The translations under genes were made by a program, and so were the position numbers. Shown in pieces: positions 1-11,339 of a stretch of 64,000 nt of DNA. The stretch lies in the NCBI RefSeq assembly GCF_036373705.1, contig NC_089856.1, positions 13,360,501 through 13,424,500 of the forward strand. The letters are read 5' to 3'. Numbering within the stretch: position 1 is the first letter of the stretch; each line of letters begins with the position of its first letter. Below the pieces are notes generated by a model. The model searched no databases, was not told the DNA's origin, and saw nothing but the letters and a program-made list of their open reading frames with translations. This stretch comes from Amia ocellicauda. Taxonomy: Eukaryota; Chordata; Actinopteri; Amiiformes; Amiidae.

Positions 1-101
1 TTTTGGGTGCATGGGAATTGTGTCCAGAGAGAAAGAGAGAGACAAACCAAGAGGCAAAGAGAGACACACAGAGAGGCAGAGATAGTGGTAGAGGTAGAGG
101 T

Positions 102-110
<9 letters not shown>

Positions 111-153
<43 letters not shown>
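111..153. repeat. (GA)n microsatellite
   Basis: About 43 bases of nearly uninterrupted GA dinucleotides, preceded by looser purine-rich sequence from about position 20. It lies upstream of the first recognisable exon, probably in an intron of the JCAD-like gene. The open frame across it (RERERE) is a product of the repeat and not a gene. Confidence 0.9.
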
Positions 154-156
<3 letters not shown>

Positions 157-453
157 CTGAGCACTGGGCTTGTGTCACTGCTTTAGCATATCAATCATCT
201 CAATCATGTCTTGTCTGACTTGAATTGAATTGAGGGAATACACAGGGAGGCACCAGCACTCTTTTTGAAAAATTCCTAATTTGCTGTGACAAGAGAATAC
301 TGCTGTATTTATTTATTTATTAATAACAGTTGATTCATTTTAATCACTAATTATTGATGGTAAATATAACTAGTGATCATAAGCAATTACAAGCAGGTGT
401 ACTTAGTCTGTGCTGTGCTGTACTGAATTGCGCTGTGCTTTATTGTGTTCTAG

Positions 454-574
454 AGGCATCCTGTTCTAGAGTCGCCAGGCCCAGTACTGGAGCCGTTGCA
501 ATGGAATTCTGGGCGCAGAGGGGGGGGGCCCAGTCTTCGTTCCTGGAGTTTGGGACGTTGCCGGGACGACACAT
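454..574 (+). CDS. candidate upstream coding exon of the JCAD-like gene
   Basis: A possible internal exon. A pyrimidine-containing acceptor (tgtgttctag) precedes 454, although a second acceptor-like tag at 467-469 could be used instead. A good donor (acat|gtgagt) follows 574. The reading frame is open and ends two bases into a codon. The large exon starting at 813 begins with one base completing a codon, so the phases match and the join reads through (Gly-Arg-His-Ile-Ser-Pro). The roughly 40 residues include the peptide EFWAQRGGAQSSFLEFGTLP. I do not recognise a domain in it. Exon status rests only on splice sites and phase. Confidence 0.4.
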
Positions 575-812
575 GTGAGTTAAGACCACGGGAGGGAGGG
601 GGAAGGGACAGACAGGGAGTGAAGGGTGTGAAGGAGGGATGGAGTGGCAACAGAGTTAGGAGGGAGGGATAGATGGAGCAGGAGTAGAAGGAGAGAGAGG
701 GAGTGAGTGAGGGAAGGGATGTAATTAGTTACATCAGTATTACATCTCACTCACCCTCTCTTCCTCTCTTCCTCTCTCTCTCTCTCTCTCCCTCTCTCTC
801 TCCATACCCCAG

Positions 813-3800
813 ATCCCCAGAGACCCCGGGGGCCATAGGATTCCCCTGGGCCGTGCCAGGGACGAGGACCGGGGGGGTGCTGCAGGACTACACCAGCTGG
901 GCCAACGCCCTGCCACTTACACTGCCTTTGCCAGCGTCCCGCCAACTGTCCCCCAACCGACCTCAACAGCACTGGCCCTTCTCCCTGGAGAGCCCGCCTG
1001 GAGAGCAGCCAGGGCTGGGGCATGAGGGTTGGAGCTGTGGGGGAGGAGCGGTGAGGGAGAGGGAGAGGGAGGAGTGTGGTAGGAGGATGGGTGGGGGGCT
1101 GGAGGGCCAGGGAGTCCGATACTGCCTCTCCCTGCCCAGGAACCAGTTTCTGGGGCGGGAGAGGGAGAGGGGGAGGGAGAGGGGACTACAGTGGGGAGGA
1201 GGCTGGGGGGTCAGTACTGGGTCTCAGAAGCTGTCCAGCCCCAGTCAGTCTGTATCTCCCCCTCGTAAGGAGTCTGTTAGAGGTGCCCCAGCCCCCCAGC
1301 TACTGCCCTACCCTGCTCACACACCCTCCTTCTCCCTGCCCCGCCCACCACCACCCCCTTACATGGAGAAGCCCTGGAGGCAGGAGAGCAAGGAGAACGA
1401 GCCAAGCAGCTACCTCAGCCGCCCGCCCTGCTACATTCCCCCGCCACCCTACAGCGCCCCGCACAGGACAGTGCAGGAACAGCGTGTGGGGAAGGAGCAG
1501 AGGAATGTGGCCGGAATGGACACGAGGAGAGAGAGGGGGCAGGAGGAGGAGGCAAGAGGAAGAGTGGATCCCGATTCCTGTCCACAGTTGGCTAGGGACA
1601 GGACTCGGGGTGGCCAGGATGCACTCGACCCACTGCCACTAGAGGGAGCTGCCCCGGTCCTGTCAGAGACCAGGCCGGGGCTGGGGTGGGGTGCGGCCAT
1701 GGAGGGCGGGGTCTCAGCAGGGAGCAGGGAGACCCAGGCAAGGACAGGGAGGCAGAGGAGAGCTGGGGAGACTGTGTTCTGTTTAGTGTCCCGGCCTGAT
1801 AGTGGTGGAGGGGGTGGAAGATGTTTGAACCTGTCTGTCCCTGATTCTTCTTCGGGGTGGCCCAAATCCTTCACCCTGCCTCTCCCACGCAGTGGTGGGG
1901 CGCTGAGGAGCGAGAGATGGGAAGAGGAGGAGAGGAGTACTGGAGTCCTCCAGAGAAAAGGCCCAGATCCCGTAGGGCGGCGGCCCCAGGGATGCCTCCC
2001 CGGCTACACCAACACCCTCCCTCAGACTTGGGCACCGCAGCCAGGCCTCGGCTGTAACTCCACTCCCCAGGCTGGAGGACAGCAGGCCGCACACAGGGAG
2101 GAGCTGCGCAGAGCCGTTCACAGGGGACTCAGGAGTCAGGGGGAGACATGGGGCACTGGGTACCATACTGTGCCCAGGATCGGTGGCAGGGAGAAGCAGG
2201 AGAGGGAGAGGGAAGAGATCGTGAGGGTGGAGAGGGAAAGGGAGAGGAAGGAGATGGTGAGGGTGGAGAGGGAGAGGGAGAGGGAGAGGGAGATGGAGGA
2301 GATGGTGAGGGTGGAGAGGGAGAGGGAGAGGAAGGAGATGGTGAGGGTGGAGAGGGAGAGGGAGAGGGAGGAGATGGTGAGGGTGGAGAGGGAGAGGGAG
2401 AGGGAGATGGAGGAGATGGTGAGGGTGAAGAGGGAGAGGGAGAGGGAGGAGATGGTGAGAGTGGAGAGGGAGAGGGAGAGGGAGGAGATAGAGAGGAAGG
2501 AGATGGTGAGGGTGAAGAGGGAGAGGGAGAAGGCAGAGAGGCAGAGGGCATTGGTGAGTGAGTGGGAGAGAGAGAGAGTGCAGAGGGAGATGGATAGGAA
2601 GAGAGAGCAGGAGAAAGAGAGGGAGCAAGAGAAAGAGAGGGACAGGGCAGTGTTTGTGCAGGCTGGCAGTATCTCTGTGGCCCACAGGAGCAGACAGGGT
2701 GCAGATTGGCACCCCCTGTGGAGAGCACCCCGCCACCCACACAGGGCTGACCCGACCCAGCAGGAGGAAAGTGTGGTGGCGGCACACCCCCTTCAAGAGC
2801 CTGAATCAGCCCTGTGCAGCTACCCTGGTGTAGATGGAGAGAGGGAGAGGGAGAGAGGGAGAGAGGAGAAGAGGGAGAGGGAGAGGGAGGAGGAGGAGGA
2901 GGCGAGCAGAAGAGAGAAGGAGAGGGAGAGGAAGGAGGAGGAGAGCAAGAGGGAGAGGAAGAGAGAGGAGGGTTGGAGGGAGGACTGTGCGGAGGTGGGG
3001 GGCAAGGGGACAAACGCTTGGGGAGGAGGAGGCGGAGCGGATGAGGAGGGGGAGATTAAAGGTCAAGGTGACGGTCAACATGGCGACAGCAGCCAACGCC
3101 CAGCAGTTGTCCTGGATGGTGGTAGGGGGGATGTGCCCCCCAGCCACAGGGTCCTAATTGATGCTACCTGTGTGCTGGTTCGGGCCGAGTTCATCCCATC
3201 CCCCCAGAAGGAGCACGTCAGGTTCCTGCAGCTCCCCCCACCTTGCCTGCCTCCTCTTCCTTCTCCCTGCAGCACTGGCCCCGAGAATAGACGCCTCACC
3301 AGTCCTCAGCAGAGAGCACAGAGAGGCAGACTGCAGGTACTGGGGGAGGAGAGAGAGGAGGAGAAGGAGAGGGAGGAGAGGCAGAGGGAGAAGGATAGGG
3401 AGAGGGAGGAGGAGGAGAGGGAGAGGGATGAGGAAAAGAGGGAGAGGGAAGAGGAGGAGAGGCAGAGGGAGGAGGACAGGGAGAGGGAGGAGGAGGAGAG
3501 GGAGAGTGAGGACAGGGATAAAAGGGAGGCTCCACCTCCCACTCCACCCCTAACCCCAGAACCCCACGTGCCATGTCACAGCCCCCTTCGACCTGACTTA
3601 GTCACCGTCGATTCTCCTTTTGCTCTTGCTGCGGCCACCTCCATTTCCACAAGCGATCATCTCCCCAAGGAACCAGGAGAGCCCCTCGAGCCCTCTCCCC
3701 ACATCCCAGGATATGAGAGTCTGGCGGTGAAGTGCCTGGGGATGCTGGGGGCTGCCCTCATGTACCCTGGGTTTGAAGTCAGAGGGTGGGAGACAGAGGG

Positions 3801-6084
3801 GGGATCCCCAGGAGGGAGGGGGACCCCAGACCCATACTCAGACCCTGACCCTTGCAGTGCTGCTGAAGTGCCTGTCAGTGATCTGAGCTGGGTTTCCAAA
3901 CTGGACAGAGACACTCTTCCTCCTCCTCCTGCTCTCCCTCTGCCAGTTTGCCCAGAGGACAGCTGTCTTTCTTCTGCCATCCATCTTCAATCACAGCCAC
4001 CCTCTCCCTCCCACTCCCTTTCACCTCCTCCCTCTCCCTCCCACTCCCACTCACCTTCTCCTTCTATCCCCCACTCCACCTCTCTCTCCCACTCCCCTTC
4101 CCACACACTCTCTCCTGCACCCTCCCAGTTTTCCACTCCCTCCCCCACCTACTCAACCCACCATTCTCCCTCCCATTCCCACTCGCACTTTCACACATCC
4201 AGGGAGAAGCCCCCGTACCCCAGGACCCTGAGAGATGCTGTGAACAGGATCCGCAGACACACTGCCCCGGACTCAGAGAGCGAGGGAGAGGGAGAGGAAG
4301 AAGAAGAGGTTGAGGGAGAGGTACAGAGAGAGGGACAGAGGCAGGGAGAGGTAGAGGGAGAGGGACTGGGACAGATAGAGGGAGAAGAAGAGTTTGAGGT
4401 AGAGGTAGAGGGACAGGGACAGGGAGAGATAGAGGTAGAGGGACAGGGACAGGTAGAGGTAGAGGGACAGGGACAGGAGCAGGGAGAGTTTGAGGGAGAG
4501 GGAGAGGGAGAGAGGCAGGGCCAGGGACAGAGGCAAGGAGAGGGAGAGGGACTGGGACAGATAGAGGGAGAGGGAGAGGGAGAGGCAGAGTTTGAGGGAG
4601 AGGGAGAGGGACAGGGAGTGGGGAAGGGAGAGGGAGAGAGGCACTGCCAGGGACAGATAGAGGGAGAGGTAGAGGGAGAGGGACTGGGACAGATAGAGGG
4701 AGAGGGACAGGGAGAGGGTGAAGAAGAGTTTGATGTAGAGGGGGAGGGAGAGGGTGGGATACTGGGAGAGGTAGAGGTAGAGGTAGAGGGACAGGGTGAG
4801 GGACAGGGAGAGGTAGAGAGATGGGGACAGGGAGAAGAAGATTTTGAGGGAGAGGGAGAGGGAGAGGGAAAAGTAGAGGTAGAGGTACAGGTAGAGGTAC
4901 AGGGGCAGGGAGAGGGAGAGGGACCGGGAGAAGTAGAGGTAGAGGTAGAGGTAGAGGGACAGGGACAGGGAGAGGGAGGGGGAGAAGAAGAGTTTGAGGG
5001 AGAGGGAGAGGGACAGGGAGGGGGAGAGGGACAGAGAGAGGGAGAGGGAGAGGAAAAGATGGGGGAGGAGGGAGGGAACAGCAGCAGTGTGGTTTCCAGT
5101 CCTGGAGGCAGTGGTGAAGCAAAGGAGGGATGGGGAAGAGGGGAGAGAGGGGAGGAAGGAGAGAGAGAGGAGCTGGGAGAGGGGTGCAGGGAGGACCCGG
5201 GGGAGGGGGTAAGTGAACTGGGGGAAGGGATATGGGAGCCGGTGGAGGTGACAGTAGAAAGGGCGGGTGAGTTAGGGGAGGGGATAGGAGAGCTGGGGAA
5301 GGGTATAGGGGAAGGGATATGGGAGTTGGAGGAGGGGACAGGAGAGTTAGGGGAGCTGGGGGAGGTGGGAGAGTACATATTGCATGACGCCCTCTCCTGC
5401 AGCAGCTCTGACAGTCACACCTCCTGGGACACTGTGGTCATGGGGGGACAGGGGCAGCTGAAGATAGAGGGGGAGGTTGAGACAGGGGAGAAGGACAGAG
5501 GAGGAGGAAGGAGAGAGGGAGACATGGGTCCAGAGATAATGGGAGTGGAAAGAGAGGAGGAGGTAACAGGAGAGGAAGAGGGAGAAGGAGAGGGGGAGCA
5601 CCATGCAGAGGCAGAGGCAGAGGGAGGGAGAGAGGGAGAGGGACAGGGAGGTCAGGAACGAGAGGGAGAGGGAGAGGGGGAGTGGAGGCAGGAAGGAGAG
5701 GTAGAGGGGGTGCAAGTGGGAAAGGGTGAGGTAGAAGGGGGGCAGGAGGGAGAAGGAGAGGGACAGAGATGGCAGGAGGGAGAGGGAGAGGGAGAGGGGG
5801 TGCATAATGGAGTAGTAGAGGGGGAGGGAGAGCGAGATGAGGAGAGTGACAGCACTGACACTACTGAGAATCGGGCTGAGAGGGAAACTTGCTGGGGGGC
5901 TGAGGAGACAGGAGACTCAGGATCTCACTCCCAAACTGGAGGTGCCCCCCACTGTGACCCCCAGGCTTCCACTCAGGCCCTGGCAGGCAGGCCAGATACC
6001 ACAATGACCTTGAACTCCAGCCCTACAGCAGTGGAGCCAGCCTCTAACTGGCCAGTTACCAAGATGCAGGAAGCAGTTCCTTAA
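813..6084 (+). CDS. jcad-like: JCAD-like (junctional cadherin 5-associated protein family) large 3' coding exon
   Basis: One open frame of about 1757 codons, from a strong acceptor (pyrimidine tract 760-808, ag at 811-812, codon phase 2) to TAA at 6082-6084. Human JCAD (KIAA1462, 1359 aa) localises to endothelial cell-cell junctions and also has most of its coding sequence in one big exon. Family resemblance comes from short blocks: PPCYIPPPPYSAPH (about 1420-1465), GETVFCLVSRP (about 1767-1800; human JCAD has a similar NETIFCLVS block), and REKPPYPRTLRDAVNRIRRH followed by TAPDSESE (about 4200-4280). Between them the protein is low complexity: RERERE/EMVRVE repeats (2190-2660), further ER-rich runs (2840-2960, 3340-3510), an S/P/H-rich stretch (4000-4190) and GEGEGQ/VEVEVEGQ repeats (4276-5070, 5560-5840). 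No membrane segment or catalytic domain is evident. The 5' exons lie left of the window. Identity as a JCAD paralogue is from remembered motifs and is not certain. Confidence 0.6.
2190..2660 (+). repeat. coding purine minisatellite ([16 protein letters not shown])
   Basis: Imperfect tandem units of about 24-45 bp, built on gagatggtgagggtggag followed by a variable number of gagagg/gagagggag hexamers. Only purines plus occasional t occur on the + strand over about 450 bp. The array length is a multiple of three within each unit, so the large exon stays open, while the other frames are open too (GEGEGDGG-like). Confidence 0.85.
4276..5072 (+). repeat. coding purine-rich repeat (GEGEGQ / VEVEVEGQ)
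   Basis: About 800 bp of hexamer-based repeats (gagggagag, gaggtagag, ggacaggga) encode alternating Gly-Glu with Val and Gln. The strand is almost entirely purine with scattered t and c. A similar, shorter block follows at about 5560-5840. Expansion of hexamers would be frame-neutral, which explains how the exon could grow without frameshifts. Confidence 0.85.
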
Positions 6085-6615
6085 ACCTGGGATCAGAAAG
6101 TTAACCCATTCTGCAGCAGATGAGAGAGAAGGGTGTGGGATGGCCTTCTGTTTCCCTCAGTGTCCTCAGCGTGTGTGGCTCACGTCTCTCCTGGCCTCTC
6201 TCTTCCTGCGGATGCTCAGTGTTATTCAGTGGGCTGCAGGACCCAGAGGGACTATGTTAGTCATTATTTAGTGCTGACAGAAGTGTGATTTTTGCTGTGG
6301 GGTGAAGGATAATTACCCAAATGAAGTACATTCACTAATGGAGGTATGATGTGTGGGTGTGTTTGATTAATATCCCCAAAACAGAGTTTCTAAGACAGGT
6401 TATAATATATATACAGATTTTGGAGATGGGGGCAGTTCTATGAAGTTTCAGCGGAAGTAACACACCATGTTTGCCTTAATTATTATGCTAAACCTTTTTT
6501 TCCCCTTGTCTTCTTCTTTTCTTTGTTCTGGTTGTAATGTCCTTGGCTGTAATCATGGGAACCACTGCGTGTGTTGCCTTTTTTCAATAAAATCTGACTG
6601 TACGTGGCTGAGTGT
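6085..6615 (+). terminator. 3' UTR and polyadenylation signal of the JCAD-like gene
   Basis: After the TAA there are about 500 bp without an exon-like signal, then a consensus AATAAA at 6586-6591 followed about 20 bp later by a GT-rich stretch (gagtgtctacagg). Spacing fits transcript cleavage near 6605-6615. From there to about 7060 the sequence is AT-rich with no feature I can support. Confidence 0.55.
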
Positions 6616-7059
6616 CTACAGGCTGGGATACCAATTTCTATACAAACACATCCTGAAGGAACCCACGCAGTCAGTCAGTATCAGTCAGTGTATCAATCAG
6701 TCAGTGAGTCAGCTTCTACCATATGTAGAAGTCACTTGTTCCAGACCTCTACCACTCTTTGTGTAATGATGTGACCTACAGGGACATACACCACCGAATA
6801 AGGCCTTGACACAGTGCTTAAAAGACACATATTTATATTTTATTTATTTATTAGATAATAATAAAAAACATGCAGTAATACAACCAGTCCAAAGTAACAT
6901 AAGCACACATGCTAGTAAATAAGCTAGTAAGTGCAGACACACATGCGTATATCCGTATTCTCTAAAAGGCACATTTTTACAGTAGCACAGGAGGACGGGG
7001 AGCGCTGCACATTGTACGGTGGCCATACTGGGACAATGTGTAGGCCCTAGTTATTTTTC

Positions 7060-7640
7060 CGCGTTTCCTCCATCCCGGGAGAGCCAGGGCGAATGGCAGC
7101 GGGACGCACCTGATCCGACACTGTTGTTGCAGTGAATGGACTCTGCCGGTTCGCACGTCTTGGCAAAAAACGCGACTTTGAACTTCTTGGACTCCACGTG
7201 ATGACGCTGGAACTCTCTCGCCGGCTGTACAGCGATACGGGAGATCTTACGTTATGACAGTCTTTCATTTTCATTTTCTTTCATCAATACAATAGGGTAT
7301 TTATTATACCGCATTAAAGTGGCCAGCATGACCTGTCCGCGCTAACGTTTTCCTGGCATCGACGCTTCAGTAGCAGCAAAGATGAGGCGCTTTGGGACAC
7401 CGAGGATTTTCACCCTTTTCAGCCCAGGTGAGGAGACGTGTGGGCGGTCAGGTGCAGCGCCGTGCTGAGTGTCGCGGTGGTCCGAGGTGGGAAACGTTTC
7501 AAACAGCAAACAGAGAAAAATGGGAGATATATAGATATACAGATCTGTCAAAACAAACCCAGTTCAGGGTTTAAGCTCAGGCAGTCTTCCCCTGACCGCG
7601 TGCGCATGCGCAGCACGGTGTCTGACCAGGTATTGACTGT
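7060..7640 (+). promoter_or_regulatory. CpG-richer segment, candidate slc11a2 promoter
   Basis: CpG dinucleotides are clearly denser here than in the AT-rich sequence on either side (for example ttccgcgtttcc, ccgcgctaacg, gaccgcgtgcgcatgcgc). The segment surrounds the candidate first exon ending at 7427 and lies just downstream of the JCAD-like poly(A) site. The promoter role is inferred from composition and position only. Confidence 0.35.
7382..7427 (+). CDS. slc11a2: candidate alternative first coding exon of slc11a2
   Basis: ATG at 7382 opens 15 codons (MRRFGTPRIFTLFSP) and one extra base, then a good donor (cccag|gtgagg). The next slc11a2 exon starts at 14419. Joining the two is in phase and has no stop, adding 36 residues in front of the methionine at 14481 and giving about 595 aa. 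Mammalian SLC11A2 also has an upstream exon (1A) coding a short N-terminal extension in frame with the internal start, so the arrangement is plausible. I see no residue similarity to the mammalian extension. A phase match alone has a one-in-three chance. Confidence 0.35.
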
Positions 7641-8034
7641 CAATATTGAAGTAACGACACCGGCGAGGACTCGGTGTGTGTTTGGATCTTTCGTTTGTCA
7701 TCCATAATCATTTATTAATATGCACTCTAATTGCACGCCCTGGGCTACTTGAACTGCGTCAGCTTGAATTAAAAAGGTAATAGACGTACAGAGGTTTCAA
7801 ATAACACTAATTAAAAGTGTCTGCAGATACCTTGTCTGCGTGTGACAGTATAGTTTGCATTATATATTATTAGATATCTACTTTTATTCTGGTAGTGTGC
7901 TGGTTAATATTAGTGGATAGTTTGTAATCGAAGTGTATGTACATTAACTAATAAGTAAAAGTAGGTTAGTAGCTGTAGTTTAATAGATAAGTTCATGTTC
8001 ATGGCAGTATGTAAGTTAGTATACGTATATGTAA

Positions 8035-8036
<2 letters not shown>

Positions 8037-8075
<39 letters not shown>
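8037..8075. repeat. (TAA)n microsatellite
   Basis: About 13 TAA units lie directly before the left end of the hAT-like element, in slc11a2 intron 1. Confidence 0.9.
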
Positions 8076-8076
<1 letters not shown>

Positions 8077-8109
8077 TTTTAATTAATAATAAATTAATGT
8101 CCACATTAG

Positions 8110-9378
8110 CAGTGTTAATTTTGGCAGCTATTTTAGATTTAGTTTTAGTCTTACTCTTTTGACCAAAATGCTTATCAGTTTTAGTCACATTTTAGTTATT
8201 TCATTAGTTTTAGTTAATATTAGTCGACGAAAACTCATTTTAGTCTACTTTTACTCAATGTCATTTTTGTCCCATTTTAGTCCATGTTTTTTTATTTTAT
8301 TATTATTTCATTATCAGCATTATGTCTGATGCCAGATGTTTACATCAATTAGTGGATGAGTGCAAACATAAACATATTGATTGACTTAATTTGAAATGTA
8401 TTTGAAATCAAATCACAAACAGGTATTGTAAACTTCATGGTCACAAGTTTGAAGTATCTCTTGAAATTGTGGGTAATAAGACTAGAGTTACAAAAACAGT
8501 ATGGAAGCACATAGTGGACTTTATTCAAATGCAAATGTAATTACACAATTGCATTTTCATTTTTCATTTACCCACGCGTTATTTAGGTCAAAATGCAAAT
8601 ACAGTCATTTCATTTGTATTCCTATATTCCAGTACGCACATTCGCTGACAATATTACAATTTCAAATGGCTTTTGCATTAATATTTCGTTTTGAAAACTT
8701 CCCCCGCTGATACACAAAATATTGAATGTTTAAAGTGATATTTAAAGCATACGCATATAGTAGCCAAGCATGAATTGTGGTTCGTGCTGTAAGAGCTTAA
8801 TTTACTGTACTTCTACGTTAACCAATTAGATCCTATCTTTACTAATTACAAGAGCCGCACTTAGCAGTCGTGTATTCAAAAGAACTGGCGTTTAACATCA
8901 CACAATCTGTATCAACACGATTATCACAATACAGCAAACCACATCATGCACGTTCAACGTTAAACGAAACACACGCGTGTGTAAAATCGGGTCACATTCT
9001 GTTGCGCAGATATCCGCATTTCTGTGCAGAGCTGCAGAGTCCCACCAATCCCATTGATGGAGCAGCGCAGACCTGCGCAGAACTGCGATTAGCTGCGCTA
9101 CACGAACGCGATGGCCGAGTCAAGGCATGCATAATTATGATTAGACCATGAAACAGCTCCTTGACCGGCTGCCACGCAAAATACTGTAATTTATGTCCAT
9201 TAGTGTTGTGTTTAATTTTCGTTCGTCACATTTTAGTCAACTAAAATTAGAAGACATTTATTTTTAGTTATCGTTTTTTCACAGTATTTCGTCTATTTAT
9301 CGTAATAGTTATCGCCACTGAAAATAGGACGTTGACGAATATTTTTCGTCATAGTTTTCGTTGACGAAATTAAAACTC
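8110..9378. mobile_element. nonautonomous hAT-like DNA transposon
   Basis: The left end reads CAGTGTTAATTTTGG and the reverse complement of the right end reads GAGTTTTAATTTCG, matching at 10 of the first 12 bases. Both sub-terminal regions are full of TTTTAGTC/ACTAAAA and CGTTGACGAAA motifs in opposite orientation. Flanking 8-bp direct repeats are CACATTAG (8102-8109) and CAAATTAG (9379-9386), 7 of 8 identical; 8 bp is the usual hAT target duplication. No transposase frame is present across the 1.27 kb, so it would depend on an enzyme supplied elsewhere. The family assignment rests on TSD length and the terminal CAGTG. Confidence 0.65.
8990..9114. mobile_element. 125-bp MITE-like element, copy 1 (nested in the hAT)
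   Basis: The left end (GGTCACATTCTGTTGCGCAG) and the reverse complement of the right end (ATCGCGTTCGTGTAGCGCAG) are related to the terminal inverted repeats of the copy at 10174. The interior shares CACCAATCCCATTGATGG and GCGCAGAACTG with that copy. The length is also about 125 bp. No coding capacity. Family unknown to me. Confidence 0.55.
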
Positions 9379-9961
9379 CAAATTAGTGATGGGCTGTTTA
9401 CCAGCTTTCTAGTTTACCACGGTTTAGCTACATTACGGAATATATACTGTTCCTGTTATGTATTAATTTAAATATTTAATCATTTGTTTAATTATTTCAA
9501 CATGTATGTATTTCATGTTTCATTGTCGAACATGCAATCATGAAATAAATAAATAAATAAATTACTATTGGTTCGTACTAGGTTTTGTCCTTCCCCACCA
9601 GGGAAGCAGATTCAAGCATGCTATTGTTCAATCAGATTCAAAGTGTGTAAGTGTAAGTGTGGCGTGTCATAGGCTACAGGAGCTTGTTGTAGTGGCCAGA
9701 AGTGATGCAGCCTCTTTAGCCCAGTATACTCAATTTTTATATTACCACTCCACCACTGATCTGTGTGTATGTTGTATTGTTGCAGTTTATTGTCAATGCA
9801 GAACATTATAATAGTCTGCAGTGTATACTGTACAATACAGTACGGTGTAGTACAGCGATTAAAAAGCACAAGCAACGTACTAGTTATCAGGCTGGATAAC
9901 TGTACAAAGTTTGGTATGTGTAGAGCAAGGTCTGTGGGAGGAGTTAGTGATTGTCCCAAGG

Positions 9962-9964
<3 letters not shown>

Positions 9965-10022
<58 letters not shown>
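9965..10022. repeat. (ATA)n microsatellite
   Basis: Nearly pure trinucleotide repeat of about 19 units in slc11a2 intron 1. The poly-Ile and poly-Tyr open frames here are artefacts of the repeat. Confidence 0.92.
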
Positions 10023-10173
10023 CCTCTTGCAAGAGAACAAGACAGTATGTTCTAAAGCCCAATCCCACAAGAGAACTGTACTCTCTGTGTCGTCACAGAC
10101 TGTCGTTGTCCAGAGAGCGCTGTGCCGTAAGCAATGGCTGCTGAGACTCCTGGACACCTGCGTTCAGAACACT

Positions 10174-10298
10174 GGTCGCCTTCGTGTAGCGCAGATTTCC
10201 GCAGATCTGCGCAGATCTGTAGAATCTCACCAACCCCATTGGTGGAGCAGCGAACACCCGCGCAGAACTGGGAAAATCTGCGCTATATGAAGGCGTCC
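10174..10298. mobile_element. 125-bp MITE-like element, copy 2 with clear terminal inverted repeats
   Basis: The left terminus GGTCGCCTTCGTGTAGCGCA and the reverse complement of the right terminus GGACGCCTTCATATAGCGCA agree at 17 of 20 bases and the match continues through GATTT. A possible 3-bp target duplication ACT flanks it (10171-10173 and 10299-10301). The middle contains repeated GCGCAGATCTG and a palindromic CCAACCCCATTGGTGG. No coding capacity. Confidence 0.65.
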
Positions 10299-10659
10299 AC
10301 TTTTTTTGCCGGCTAGATTGTCGATGGGAGTCTGCGCCTGACGTCATGATCTGTGCGATGCAGCGTGGACAGCTTTAGTGGTGGAGCTGGAGTAGTTGTA
10401 CTGTAAAAAACAATCATACAAACACCACATCAATATTCATAGTAATTAAGTGCAATATATCAAATGCTAATATAAAGTAAAATAAAACAAACGAACAATG
10501 TCACCGTTTATTACATGATCGTATTAGGTGTGCCATCCATGGGAGACACGAGAAGACTCGAGGGGTCAGCCCAGCCTGGCTGGCACTGAGTGGGGCTGGT
10601 ATCCAGTCGCCTATGCCCCCTGGGTCAGCTTGCGGTGGTAAAGACGGGTCTGCTCTAGC

Positions 10660-10790
10660 GCGGCGCCCCCTGAGAAGCAGCGCAGCTGTGCAGAATAGAA
10701 TAGAATTTGTGCAGTTCTACGCAGACCTGCGCTGCTATACCAATAGTCCTGGCGGAATTGTGCAGATCTGCGCATACCTGTGTGAAATTG
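10660..10790. mobile_element. diverged third member of the GCGCAG MITE family
   Basis: Shares the spaced GCGCAG / CTGCGC words and a CCAATAG...GG centre with the two better copies, but terminal repeats are weak (GGCGCCCCCTGAGAAGCAGC at the left). It could be an old copy or a fragment. Confidence 0.3.
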
Positions 10791-11339
10791 CACACCAACG
10801 AGACCTATAACGAGCCAGAGCAGCGCGACCTGGTGACGTGTTTTCCGGCTGCGTTTTCTCACACGCCGACCTTGCTCGGGCTTACCGCTGTGCAGTCTGC
10901 GTGTCGTGAATGCAGGCAATGTGTCCTGGCAATGTCTGGTTTAATTCATGTATACACATTTGTATTTACTTTAAAAGATCTTATACCGACTAGGTAAGTA
11001 CAATTGTTGTTGTTGTTTTTTTGCTGGAATCGTTTGGGTGTCGTGCTCACTCCGCTATAGACTGTACTCAGGCATTTGAACTGTCCCATACAAAAATCTT
11101 TTACAGAATAACATTGGTGCTTTGCAATTGGATCTGCCTTTATTCCGCCTGGATTTGTTAGTTTAGTGCAATGCGAATGGTAGTTTAATATCTGTCGTCA
11201 CAGAATATTGTCTGTTCGTAGAGAGAAAATGTGAACTGTATTGTATGAGCGAGAGGAAAAGTAGGACTGTGTGAGAGAGAGAGAGAGAGAGAGATAGTTA
11301 CAGTTTTGAAACGAGTGTTTATCGTTATCTATGACACTG

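Noticed and set aside
2129-5378. Long minus-strand frames in the purine repeats (LPLPLPL, PSPSPS and similar)
   Set aside because: They are antisense readings of the GAGAGG repeats; open only because the repeat lacks stop-forming words.
9880-10157. Poly-Ile and poly-Tyr open frames
   Set aside because: They translate the (ATA)n microsatellite.
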